NCBI RefSeq assembly: GCF_963515715.1
Contig: NZ_CAUPZS010000002.1
Coordinates: 62,001-126,000, forward strand
Origin: Clostridium_AW sp963515715
GTDB taxonomy: Bacteria > Bacillota > Clostridia > Clostridiales > Clostridiaceae
DNA length: 64,000 nt
Direction of reading: 5' to 3'
The first letter of the stretch is position 1, and the number at the start of each line of letters is the position of its first letter. This document shows positions 52,038-60,565 of the stretch, piece by piece. The notes under the pieces are model-generated. The model had not been told where the DNA came from. It was given only the letters and a program-made list of their open reading frames with translations, and searched no databases. The translations under genes were made by a program, and so were the position numbers.

Positions 52038-52214
52038 TTGTTTAAAGAATAAATACCTACAAGATGCAGATGAAAAGGTGTTCAATAGTTTAAAAATGGA
52101 ATGTACCCAATTATAACAATCTTAAATCATATTAAAGTATACTCATCGTAAATTTTTATTTAACAATATAAATTTAAAAATTATTAATCGCATAAGCGAA
52201 AGGAGTTTTAATTT

Positions 52215-53309
52215 ATGAATGGAGTTTCAGAAGCGGCAAATTTAGAAGCAATCGCTGCGAAAAAGAAATTAACAAGTAATTTCTTCAAAAAGGGTGTATC
52301 CCTGGCTTTATTTTCAGGACTTACCTATGGATTATACACGGCATTTCTAACTATGGGTATGACTAAGGGAGTTTGGGGTGACTGGTATGGCGCTAATACT
52401 GCTGGTTTATCAGCATTTGTTGTAGCATATTTGCTTGCAGCAATTGGTAATGCCATAAATGACACATGTAGTGCTATTTGGGCGCTTTTATATTCAGGAG
52501 TTAAAGGTAAATTTGGAGATTTCATAAGATGTATTAACACAAAGCCAGGACGTATTATGATATTAGCGGCTCTTATCGGAGGACCTATAGCTGGTACTGC
52601 TTATGTTATAGCTATTCAAATGGCTGGTTCAATAGTTGTTCCAATATCAGCTCTTTGTCCTGCTATTGCTGCTATATTAGGTAAAGTTTTATATAAGCAA
52701 GAATTAAACAAACGTATGGCTTTAGGTATTGGTGTGTGTGTATTTGCCAGCTTTTTAATTGGTAGTACAGGAATTAGTGGTGGTGCCTCAGCAGGTACTT
52801 TCGTTGGAATTGCAATAGCTATTATTGCTGCCATTGGATGGGGATTTGAAGGTTGTGTAGCTGGATATGGCTCAGCAATGATTGACCCTGAAATTGGTAT
52901 TTGTATACGTCAAGTAACATCAGGTATAGCAAATCTATTCATTTTAGTTCCGATTTTTGGAATGATGGCTGGTGGACTTAATGTTTCTACTAATCTTGTT
53001 GTACAAGCATTTACAAGTGCTCCTGCGATGGGCTGGTTCGCTTTAAGTGGTTTGTTATCATTCATTACATTTATGACATGGTATGCTGGAAACAGTATGT
53101 GTGGAGCAGGACTTGGTACTGCATGTAATGCAACATATTCATTCTTTGGACCGCTATTCTGCTTATTAGTATTAGGTGTATATGGTGGAATGGACGGATG
53201 GGCATTACCTTCTGTTGCTTGGGTTGGAGCTGTAATAATGATGGTTGGTATCCTTACAATATCTATGAATCCACTTGATTTATTAAAAAGAAAGAAGATG
53301 GAGGTATAA
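52215..53309 (+). CDS. DMT-superfamily transporter, probable choline uptake
   Basis: 364 residues with about ten transmembrane segments, rich in Gly/Ala (GLTYGLYTAFLTMGMTKGVW, GGPIAGTAYVIAIQMAGSIV, LGTACNATYSFFGPLFCLLV). EamA-like internal duplication is suggested. AAAGGAG precedes the ATG. As first gene of the cut operon it probably imports choline or another quaternary amine. Other cut loci carry BCCT-type or small multidrug-type carriers here, so this would be a different solution. Substrate is inferred from position only. Confidence 0.75.
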   Translation: MNGVSEAANLEAIAAKKKLTSNFFKKGVSLALFSGLTYGLYTAFLTMGMTKGVWGDWYGANTAGLSAFVVAYLLAAIGNAINDTCSAIWALLYSGVKGKFGDFIRCINTKPGRIMILAALIGGPIAGTAYVIAIQMAGSIVVPISALCPAIAAILGKVLYKQELNKRMALGIGVCVFASFLIGSTGISGGASAGTFVGIAIAIIAAIGWGFEGCVAGYGSAMIDPEIGICIRQVTSGIANLFILVPIFGMMAGGLNVSTNLVVQAFTSAPAMGWFALSGLLSFITFMTWYAGNSMCGAGLGTACNATYSFFGPLFCLLVLGVYGGMDGWALPSVAWVGAVIMMVGILTISMNPLDLLKRKKMEV

Positions 53310-53312
53310 TAG

Positions 53313-53579
53313 ATGAAGCCACTTAACTATGCAATTTTAAAATATTTTACTAAAGTTGAAGAAGCTTGTGCTGAGGATGTTATAGAGGCACTAAAGGGAG
53401 AATATGGAAATTTTAAGGCATTAAAAAAGGACGCTGTAATTAACGCTTTAATGACAGCAGAAGCAAATGGTCTTATTGAAGAAACAAGACTTGAATTAAA
53501 TAAAAACAAAGAGTTGAAGGTTTATTATCACGCACATGAAGAGGGTGCGGCTACAATTAATAAATATATTGAGGATTAA
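53313..53579 (+). CDS. Small winged-helix-like protein of the cut operon
   Basis: 88 residues, four bases after the transporter gene. The sequence MKPLNYAILKYFTKVEEACAEDVIEALKGEYG, KALKKDAVINALMTAEANGLIE, LKVYYHAHEEG has the helix-helix-helix-wing pattern of small winged-helix proteins. No cysteines that could sense oxygen beyond one Cys19. No named family recognised. It could be a regulator or adaptor of the operon. Confidence 0.65.
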   Translation: MKPLNYAILKYFTKVEEACAEDVIEALKGEYGNFKALKKDAVINALMTAEANGLIEETRLELNKNKELKVYYHAHEEGAATINKYIED

Positions 53580-53783
53580 TTTTACTTGAAATAAGATACA
53601 TCACAGTGAAAATTATTTGAAAATTATTATTATAAGAATATATTGATTTTTCACTAAAGAGAAAGAAATATAGCAAAACATATAATAAAAAATTAAAAAT
53701 ATATGCAAACATGTATCTAAGGATAAGAGTTATGTAATTGAAAAAAAGTATACTTAGCTAAAAATAGGAAGGAGAAATTATCA

Positions 53784-54080
53784 ATGAGATATTATGGGGA
53801 TGAGGCTTTAGGTCTTGTAGAAACAATAGGATTAGTTCCTGCACTTGAAGCTGCCGATAAAATGCTTAAGGCTGCCAATGTTGAATTAATTTCATATGAA
53901 AATATTGGTTCCACTCTTGTAACAATTATGATAAAAGGTGATGTTGGTGCAGTAAGAGCTGCTGTAGAAGCAGGCGCCGAAGCAGCTAAAGCTATTGGCA
54001 AACTAACAGCACACAATGTTATGCCACGTCCTATTAGAGAAGTTGGAGATATTGTGTCAGTACACGATATCGATTTATAA
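53784..54080 (+). CDS. BMC-H microcompartment shell protein
   Basis: 98 residues, one BMC domain: EALGLVETIGLVPALEAADKML, then the pore loop ENIGSTLV, IKGDVGAVRAAVEAGAEAAK and the end NVMPRPIREVGDIV. Forms hexameric tiles of the shell facet. The pore motif (IGST) is small and polar, as in EutM/PduA-like proteins. AAGGAGAAATT precedes the ATG. A paralogue follows 23 bp later. Confidence 0.95.
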   Translation: MRYYGDEALGLVETIGLVPALEAADKMLKAANVELISYENIGSTLVTIMIKGDVGAVRAAVEAGAEAAKAIGKLTAHNVMPRPIREVGDIVSVHDIDL

Positions 54081-54103
54081 AAGAGAAAGGAAAGGATACA
54101 CAT

Positions 54104-54412
54104 ATGGCAAGATATGAAGCTTTAGGATTAATTGAAACCTTTGGTCTGGTTTTTGCTTTAGAAGCAGCAGACGCTATGTGCAAATCAGCAAATGTTGAAC
54201 TTATAGGATATGAAAATGTTGCATCAGGTTATATATCTGTATTAGTTAGCGGTGATGTTGGTGCTTGTAGAACAGCGGTAGAAGCTGGTGTTGCAGCAGT
54301 TGAAGGAATGGAAGGTGGAAACCTTTATAGTTCAATGGTTATACCAAGACCCCATCAAGATCTTGAAAAGATAATAAAACGATATGCCATTCCAAATCCT
54401 ATAACGGAATAG
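54104..54412 (+). CDS. BMC-H microcompartment shell protein (second copy)
   Basis: 102 residues, one BMC domain: EALGLIETFGLVFALEAADAMC, pore loop ENVASGYISV, VSGDVGACRTAVEAGVAAVE and the end VIPRPHQDLEKIIKR. It differs from the upstream paralogue in the pore (VASG rather than IGST), so the two tiles probably pass different solutes. GAAAGGAAAGGAT precedes the ATG. Confidence 0.95.
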   Translation: MARYEALGLIETFGLVFALEAADAMCKSANVELIGYENVASGYISVLVSGDVGACRTAVEAGVAAVEGMEGGNLYSSMVIPRPHQDLEKIIKRYAIPNPITE

Positions 54413-54458
54413 GAAATGAAAATTTTTTCTAAGTAATAAATAAAAGGAGAGAGAAAAA

Positions 54459-55970
54459 ATGAATATTATTGATAATGATTTACTCTCCATGCAGGAAGCT
54501 AGGATTCTTGTTGAAAACGCTCGTGAAGCACAAAGAAAATTAGCAACATTTCCACAAGAAAAACTTGATGAAATAGTTGCACGTATGATTGAAGAGATTG
54601 AAAAACATTTAAAGGAACTTGCAAAAATATCTAATGAAGAAACTGAATATGGGAAATGGGAAGATAAATATATCAAAAATCAATTTGTATGCCAGTATTT
54701 GAAAGATAGACTTGAAGGCATGAAGTGTGTAGGTAGCATTGATGAAGATAAAATAAACAGGACAAGAGATATTGGAGTACCAATGGGGGTTATTATAGCC
54801 TTCTCACCATCAACCAGTCCTGTATCTACAACCATATATAAGGCACTGATTGCAATTAAATCAGGAAATGCAATTGTGTTTTCACCTCATCCAAGAGCTA
54901 AAAAAGCAATTTGTAAAACACTTGATATTTTGATTAGAGCTGCAGAAGGAGTAGGGCTTCCAGAAGGTTCTCTTGCATATTTGCATATAGTAGCACAAAG
55001 GGGTTCATTAGAACTTATGGAACATAGAGATACTTCTCTTATAATGAATACAGGAGTTCCAGAAATGCTTGATGCAGCTTATAAATCCGGTAAGCCAGTA
55101 ATTTATGGTGGCAACGGAAATGGACCAGCTTTCATAGAACGTACAGCTAATATAGAGCAGGCGGTTAAAGATATTATTGATAGCAAGAACTTTGATTATG
55201 GAGTTGTTTCTGCAGCTGAACAATCAGTTGTTGTTGATAGCTTAATTGCCGCTGAAGTGAAACAAGAATTTATTAAAAATGGTGGATACTTTATGACAGA
55301 AGAGGAAGCTGAAAATCTGGGATCAATACTTTCTAATAAAGATGGAAGCCTTGAACTAGAGATGATTGGTAAATCACCGCAATTTTTAGCTAAGCGTGCT
55401 GGTTTTACTGTTTCTCAGGATATAAAAGTTCTTATTTCAGAGCAAAAGTTTGTTTCTAAAGATAACCCTTACTCAAAAGAAAAGCTTTGTCCTGTTTTAG
55501 CCTTTTATATAGAAGAGGATTGGATGCATGCTTGTGAAAAGTGTATAGAATTGTTACTTACTGAGCGATATGGACATACACTTATTATACATTCAAAAGA
55601 TGAAGAAGTTATTAATCAATTTGCATTGAAGAAACCAGTTGGAAGAATACTTGTTAATACTCCAGGAACTTTTGGAAGCATGGGAGCGACGACCAATTTA
55701 TTTCCTTCAATGACTTTAGGTAGTGGTTCCGCAGGTGAAGGGATGACTTCAGACAATGTTTCACCTAGAAATTTAATATATGTCCGTAAAGTTGGATATG
55801 GGGTTCGCACAGTAGATGAAATTGTTAAAACAGTAAACAATGAAGAAGATTCTACTTGTACAGTTTCAAATGATAAATCAAATGCAAGTGATAAATTAAA
55901 TGTAAATGAAATAGATAATTATAAGTTATTAGAGAGTATCTTAAAAGAAGTTCTAAATAACTTGAAATAA
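54459..55970 (+). CDS. cutF: CoA-acylating aldehyde dehydrogenase homologue with Ser at the catalytic Cys position
   Basis: 503 residues. NAD-binding and core motifs: VPMGVIIAFSPSTSPVSTTI, GNAIVFSPHPRAKKA, NTGVPEMLDAAYKSGKPVIY, GNGNGPAFIE and NFDYGVVSAAEQSVVV. In AdhE/EutE-like enzymes the last motif is FDNGVICASEQS with catalytic Cys; here the residue is Ser251 (TCT, 55209-55211). The C-terminal ~20 residues (EIDNYKLLESILKEVLNNLK) after a polar linker form an amphipathic helix typical of a microcompartment encapsulation peptide. Expected role: acetaldehyde + CoA + NAD to acetyl-CoA; whether this copy is active is open. AAAAGGAGAG precedes the ATG. Confidence 0.88.
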   Translation: MNIIDNDLLSMQEARILVENAREAQRKLATFPQEKLDEIVARMIEEIEKHLKELAKISNEETEYGKWEDKYIKNQFVCQYLKDRLEGMKCVGSIDEDKINRTRDIGVPMGVIIAFSPSTSPVSTTIYKALIAIKSGNAIVFSPHPRAKKAICKTLDILIRAAEGVGLPEGSLAYLHIVAQRGSLELMEHRDTSLIMNTGVPEMLDAAYKSGKPVIYGGNGNGPAFIERTANIEQAVKDIIDSKNFDYGVVSAAEQSVVVDSLIAAEVKQEFIKNGGYFMTEEEAENLGSILSNKDGSLELEMIGKSPQFLAKRAGFTVSQDIKVLISEQKFVSKDNPYSKEKLCPVLAFYIEEDWMHACEKCIELLLTERYGHTLIIHSKDEEVINQFALKKPVGRILVNTPGTFGSMGATTNLFPSMTLGSGSAGEGMTSDNVSPRNLIYVRKVGYGVRTVDEIVKTVNNEEDSTCTVSNDKSNASDKLNVNEIDNYKLLESILKEVLNNLK

Positions 55971-56020
55971 AAGATCATATCTAAAATATGAAATACATTA
56001 AAGACTGGGAGGTAACAAAT

Positions 56021-58561
56021 TTGGATATTCGTGAATTTTCAAATATATTTAAGGAAGCTACTAAAAATATGTCTGATGAAGAACGTGACAGTTTAATGAA
56101 GATGTTTGAGAGTGTTTCCAAAGAAATAACAAAAGAAGAACCAGCTACTTGCAATGTTGCATGTGACAATAATGGTGAAATTCCTGATGGAATAACAGAG
56201 CGTTTAGTTAAGTTAAAGGAAACTTACCTAAAGCATGTTCCAACAATAACAACTCATAGAGCAAGAGCTATTACTAAAATAGCAAAAGAAAACCCTGGTA
56301 CTCCTAAATCAGTTTTACGTGGTAAATGTTTTAAATATTGTTGCGAAACTGCACCACTTGTAATTCAAGACAATGAACTTATAGTTGGAGCACCAAATGG
56401 ACAACCTCGTGCAGGAGCATTTTCTCCTGATATAGCTTGGAGATGGATGGTGGATGAAATTGATACAATAGGAAATCGTCCACAAGATCCATTCTACATC
56501 TCAGAAGAAGATAAGAAAATTATGCGTGATGAGTTATTCCCATATTGGCAGGGTAAATCCGTTGATGAATACTGCGAAGATCAATATCGTGAAGCAGGAG
56601 TATGGGAACTTTCAGGAGAATCTTTTGTTTCTGACTGTTCATATCACGCAGTAAATGGTGGAGGAGACTCTAACCCAGGATATGACGTTATCTTAATGAA
56701 AAAAGGTATGCTTGACATAAAGAGAGAATCAGAAGAAAAATTAGCTGAACTTAGCTATGAAAATCCAGAAGACATAGATAAAATCTATTTCTATAAATCA
56801 TTAATTGATACTGCTGAAGGTGTTATGATATATGCTAAACGTATGTCAGACTATGCTGCAGAGTTAGCTTTAAAAGAAACTAACCCTAAGCGTAAAGCAG
56901 AACTTCAAAAGATTTCTGAAATAAATGCTAGAGTTCCAGCACATAAACCAAGTACTTACTGGGAAGCAATTCAAGCAGTTTGGACTATAGAATCACTACT
57001 TGTAGTTGAAGAAAATCAAACAGGTATGTCTATAGGACGTGTTGACCAGTACATGTACCCATTCTACAAAGCTGATATTGAAGCTGGACGTATGACTGAT
57101 TTTGAAGCATTTGAATTATCAGGTTGTATGCTTATAAAAATGTCTGAGATGATGTGGATAACAAGTGAGGGCGGTTCTAAATTCTTCGCAGGTTATCAGC
57201 CATTTGTTAACATGTGTTTAGGTGGTGTTACTAGAGAAGGTCGTGATGCTACAAACGAATTAACATACCTTTTAATGGATGCAGTTCGTCACGTTAAGAT
57301 ATATCAACCATCTTTAGCTTGCCGTATACACAAAGGATCACCACAAAAGTATCTTAAAAAGATAGTTGACGTTATCCGTGCAGGTATGGGATTCCCAGCA
57401 TGTCACTTTGATGATGTTCATATAAAAATGATGTTAGCCAAAGGTGTTTCTATAGAAGACGCAAGAGATTACTGCTTAATGGGATGCGTTGAGCCACAAA
57501 AATCAGGAAGATTATATCAATGGACTTCTACAGGATACACTCAATGGCCTATATGTATAGAACTTGTTCTTAACCATGGGGCACCACTATGGTATGGTAA
57601 GCAAGTATGCCCAGATGCGGGAGACTTAAGCCAGTTTAAAACTTATGAACAATTCGAAGCAGCTGTTAAAGATCAAATTAAATTCATTACTAAATGGACA
57701 AGTGTTGCTACAGTAATTTCTCAACGTGTTCACAAAGAACTTGCACCAAAACCACTTATGTCTATGATGTATGAAGGATGTATGGAAAATGGTAAAGGAG
57801 TAGAAGCAGGCGGAGCTATGTATAACTTCGGACCTGGAGTAGTATGGAGTGGTCTTGCTACTTATACAGATTCCATGGCAGCTATAAAGAAATTAGTATT
57901 TGAAGATAAAAAATATACACTACAAGAAATGAACGAAGCTTTAAAAGCTGATTTCGTTGGATATGAACAACTAAGAAAAGATTGTTTAGAAGCACCTAAG
58001 TATGGTAACGATGATGATTATGCAGATTTAATTGCTGCTGATTTAATTAACTTTACTGAACAAGAACATCGTAAATATAAGACATTATATTCAGTACTTA
58101 GCCATGGTACACTATCAATCTCAAATAACACTCCATTTGGACAAATGACTGGAGCTACAGCAAATGGACGTAGAGCATGGATGCCTTTATCAGATGGTAT
58201 AAGTCCATCACAAGGATCTGATTTTAAAGGACCTACTTCTATAATAAAATCTGTTTCTAAAATGTCTTGTGAAGATATGAATATAGGTATGGTTCACAAC
58301 TTCAAGTTAATAGCTGGCCTTCTTGATACACCAGAAGGTGAACAAGGAATCATTACATTATTACGTAGTGCATGCGCCCTTCAGCTTGGAGAAATGCAGT
58401 TTAACTATTTAAATAACGAGACTTTAATAGAGGCTCAGAAGCATCCAGAGCAATACCGTGATTTAATAGTTCGTGTTGCTGGATATAGTGCATTCTTCGT
58501 TGAGTTATGCAAAGACGTTCAAGATGAAATCATCAGCAGAACTATGCTTGAACATTTTTAA
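56021..58561 (+). CDS. cutC: Choline trimethylamine-lyase, glycyl radical enzyme
   Basis: 846 residues from TTG 56021, eight bases after GGGAGG. An upstream in-frame ATG (55988) precedes that site and is not used. With this start the residues fall at the published numbers of Desulfovibrio alaskensis CutC: Tyr208 and Asp216 (YHAVNGGGDSNPGYD), Phe395 (YQPFVN), Cys489 and Glu491 (MGCVEPQ) and radical Gly821 (RVAGYSAFF). All catalytic and choline-binding residues are present. The enzyme cleaves choline to trimethylamine and acetaldehyde without B12, under strict anoxia, inside the shell. It is the short form without the N-terminal extension of enterobacterial CutC; activation is by CutD downstream. 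Confidence 0.97.
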   Translation: MDIREFSNIFKEATKNMSDEERDSLMKMFESVSKEITKEEPATCNVACDNNGEIPDGITERLVKLKETYLKHVPTITTHRARAITKIAKENPGTPKSVLRGKCFKYCCETAPLVIQDNELIVGAPNGQPRAGAFSPDIAWRWMVDEIDTIGNRPQDPFYISEEDKKIMRDELFPYWQGKSVDEYCEDQYREAGVWELSGESFVSDCSYHAVNGGGDSNPGYDVILMKKGMLDIKRESEEKLAELSYENPEDIDKIYFYKSLIDTAEGVMIYAKRMSDYAAELALKETNPKRKAELQKISEINARVPAHKPSTYWEAIQAVWTIESLLVVEENQTGMSIGRVDQYMYPFYKADIEAGRMTDFEAFELSGCMLIKMSEMMWITSEGGSKFFAGYQPFVNMCLGGVTREGRDATNELTYLLMDAVRHVKIYQPSLACRIHKGSPQKYLKKIVDVIRAGMGFPACHFDDVHIKMMLAKGVSIEDARDYCLMGCVEPQKSGRLYQWTSTGYTQWPICIELVLNHGAPLWYGKQVCPDAGDLSQFKTYEQFEAAVKDQIKFITKWTSVATVISQRVHKELAPKPLMSMMYEGCMENGKGVEAGGAMYNFGPGVVWSGLATYTDSMAAIKKLVFEDKKYTLQEMNEALKADFVGYEQLRKDCLEAPKYGNDDDYADLIAADLINFTEQEHRKYKTLYSVLSHGTLSISNNTPFGQMTGATANGRRAWMPLSDGISPSQGSDFKGPTSIIKSVSKMSCEDMNIGMVHNFKLIAGLLDTPEGEQGIITLLRSACALQLGEMQFNYLNNETLIEAQKHPEQYRDLIVRVAGYSAFFVELCKDVQDEIISRTMLEHF

Positions 58562-58621
58562 TTAAAAACTTAAAAATTAAAAACAATATGTAACTTAAGA
58601 ATTTTTAAATTAAATTTTAGA

Positions 58622-58658
58622 GTCTGTAATCTACAGAGCTGTTCTGTAGATTACAGAT
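58622..58658 (+). other. Perfect 15-bp hairpin between cutC and cutD
   Basis: TCTGTAATCTACAGA (58623-58637) and TCTGTAGATTACAGA (58643-58657) pair perfectly around GCTGT. No T run follows, so partial terminator, pause site or RNA stabiliser are all possible. Confidence 0.7.
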
Positions 58659-58713
58659 TACAATTAAGATATATATTAAAAATCAAAGTAAATGAAATTG
58701 GAGAATGAAAGAT

Positions 58714-59667
58714 ATGAGTAATGGAAATTTAGGTGTAATCGAACGAAAAGCGACGATTTTTAATATACAAAAATATAATATGTATGATGGAGAGGGAATA
58801 AGAACTTTAATATTTTTTCAAGGTTGCCCCCTTCGTTGTAAATGGTGTGCAAATCCTGAAGGATTGATTAAAATGCATAGAGTTATGTTTAAAAGCAATT
58901 TATGTGTTAACTGTGGAGCTTGCGTCTCTGTTTGTCCCGTTTCCATACATTCTATCTCTAATGAAACTTTAAAGCATGAAATTAATCGTGATATTGAGTG
59001 TATCGGATGCGGTAAGTGCAAGGAAGCTTGTCTTAAATCTGCTATATCAATAGTTGGAGAAGTAAAAACTATCTCTGAACTTTTAGAAATTGTAGAAGAG
59101 GATAGAACTTTTTATGAAATGTCTGGTGGCGGAGTTACATTAGGCGGTGGTGAAGTTTTGATGCAGCCTGAAGCAGCTTGCAGTTTATTAATGGCATGTA
59201 AGCAAGAAGGTATAAACACTGCAATTGAAACTTGTGGTTATGCAAAAATGGAAACAGTACTTAAGGTTGCAGAGTTCACAGACCTATTCCTATTTGATAT
59301 TAAGCATATTGATTCTGATAGACACTTTCAGTTAACAGGAGTAAGAAATGAACAGATTTTAGAAAATCTTCAGGAATTACTTCGCAGAAAATACAATGTA
59401 AAGATTCGTATGCCTTTACTTAAAGGTATAAATGATTCTCAAGATGAAATAGAAAGAACTATGGAGTTTTTAAACCCATATAAAGAATATAAAAACTTTA
59501 AGGGAATTGATTTACTTCCATATCATAAGATGGGGGTAAATAAATATAACCAATTAGGAATGGAATATCCTATAAAAGATGATCCAAGTTTGAAAAGTGA
59601 AGATTTAGACAGAATAGAAGGATGGATTAAAAAATATGACTTACCTGTAAAAGTAATCCGTCATTAA
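58714..59667 (+). CDS. cutD: Choline TMA-lyase activating enzyme (radical SAM)
   Basis: 317 residues from the ATG at 58714 (GGAG ten bases upstream; the ATG at 58705 is one base from it). Radical-SAM motif GCPLRCKWCANPEG (C-x3-C-x2-C), two ferredoxin-type clusters in the insert (CVNCGACVSVCP and CIGCGKCKEAC), then GGGVTLGGGEVLMQPE (SAM binding) and the end LPVKVIRH. It uses SAM and a reductant to make the glycyl radical at Gly821 of CutC. About 150 bases separate it from cutC, including a stable hairpin, which may lower its expression relative to CutC. Confidence 0.96.
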   Translation: MSNGNLGVIERKATIFNIQKYNMYDGEGIRTLIFFQGCPLRCKWCANPEGLIKMHRVMFKSNLCVNCGACVSVCPVSIHSISNETLKHEINRDIECIGCGKCKEACLKSAISIVGEVKTISELLEIVEEDRTFYEMSGGGVTLGGGEVLMQPEAACSLLMACKQEGINTAIETCGYAKMETVLKVAEFTDLFLFDIKHIDSDRHFQLTGVRNEQILENLQELLRRKYNVKIRMPLLKGINDSQDEIERTMEFLNPYKEYKNFKGIDLLPYHKMGVNKYNQLGMEYPIKDDPSLKSEDLDRIEGWIKKYDLPVKVIRH

Positions 59668-59762
59668 GCAGAGAACCAAAATCTATGATTTTGTGTGAAT
59701 CGCTTACTCATTCGACAAAGGAGAAGGAGTTTCATTAAATAATAAGATGGAAGGTAAAGCTT

Positions 59763-60116
59763 ATGGGAGATTTTTTCGATAGAAATACGCAGCGTGTTGT
59801 ACAAGAGTCAGTTCCAGGAAAGCAGATTACTATAGCTCACGTTATCGCATCTCCAATGTCTGATATATATGATCGTCTTGGAATCGATGAAAAAGGAGCA
59901 ATAGGTATTTTAACTCTTTCACCCTGTGAAACTGCTATTATTGCCGCAGACATTGCTACAAAAGCTTCTGATGTTGAAATTGGATTTCTTGATCGTTTTA
60001 CAGGGTCTGTTGTAATAAATGGTGATGTTCAAAGTGTGGAAACAGCACTTAGTGCAGTAAATGATACGTTAAAGAATATGCTTGGATTTACGACCGCTCC
60101 CATTACAAGGACATGA
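59763..60116 (+). CDS. EutS/PduU-type BMC-H shell protein (circularly permuted)
   Basis: 117 residues. RVVQESVPGKQITIAHVIAS, then GAIGILTLSPCETAIIAADI and FLDRFTGSVVINGDVQSVET, the order and motifs of EutS/PduU. In this family the BMC fold is permuted and the N-terminal strand forms a small barrel over the pore. GGAAGGTAAAGCTT precedes the ATG. The stop overlaps the next start (ATGA). Confidence 0.93.
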   Translation: MGDFFDRNTQRVVQESVPGKQITIAHVIASPMSDIYDRLGIDEKGAIGILTLSPCETAIIAADIATKASDVEIGFLDRFTGSVVINGDVQSVETALSAVNDTLKNMLGFTTAPITRT

Positions 60117-60559
60117 GAAAAAAGCGCATAATGGTGATTGGTCCTTCAAAATCTGGCAAAACTACAATAGTTAATGCATTAAACGATTATGATGGTCCAT
60201 TAAAGGGAACACCAGAAGTGATTTATGGTAAGAATACCATTGATGTCCCAGGTCCCTATATAGAAAATTCATGGATGTATAAACATGTAATTGCAGTAGC
60301 TCAGGATGCATCCCATGTGCTTGTGGTAGTTGATCAGTCTAATTGCACTGAAATATATCCCCCTGGGTTTGCAAAGTCTTTTAGATGTCCGGTAATTGGG
60401 GTTATAACAAAATGCGACCTAATACCTGAAAATGAAGAAAAATGTTTAAGACAGCTAAAAGCCATAGGAGTATCAGAGCCATATTTTCATATTAGCTTTC
60501 CCATGGGAACAGGAATTGATGCTTTAAAGAAGTATCTATTTAAAAAAGGTGAGGAGTAA
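60113..60559 (+). CDS. EutP/PduV-like GTPase-fold protein
   Basis: 148 residues, Ras-like: P-loop GPSKSGKTT near residue 8, DVPGPYIE (G3-like) near 43 and TKCDL (G4) near 103. It matches EutP/PduV, which associate with the shell and whose role (localisation, or acetate kinase for some EutP) is debated. Overlaps eutS-like gene by ATGA, so is co-translated. Confidence 0.9.
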   Translation: MRKKRIMVIGPSKSGKTTIVNALNDYDGPLKGTPEVIYGKNTIDVPGPYIENSWMYKHVIAVAQDASHVLVVVDQSNCTEIYPPGFAKSFRCPVIGVITKCDLIPENEEKCLRQLKAIGVSEPYFHISFPMGTGIDALKKYLFKKGEE

Positions 60560-60565
60560 AGGGCA

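Noticed and set aside
51840..52210. EutV-type dual-hairpin antiterminator site in the leader of the cut operon
   Set aside because: The characteristic AGCAA-G loop motif pair was not found, and no EutVW-like genes are in the window.
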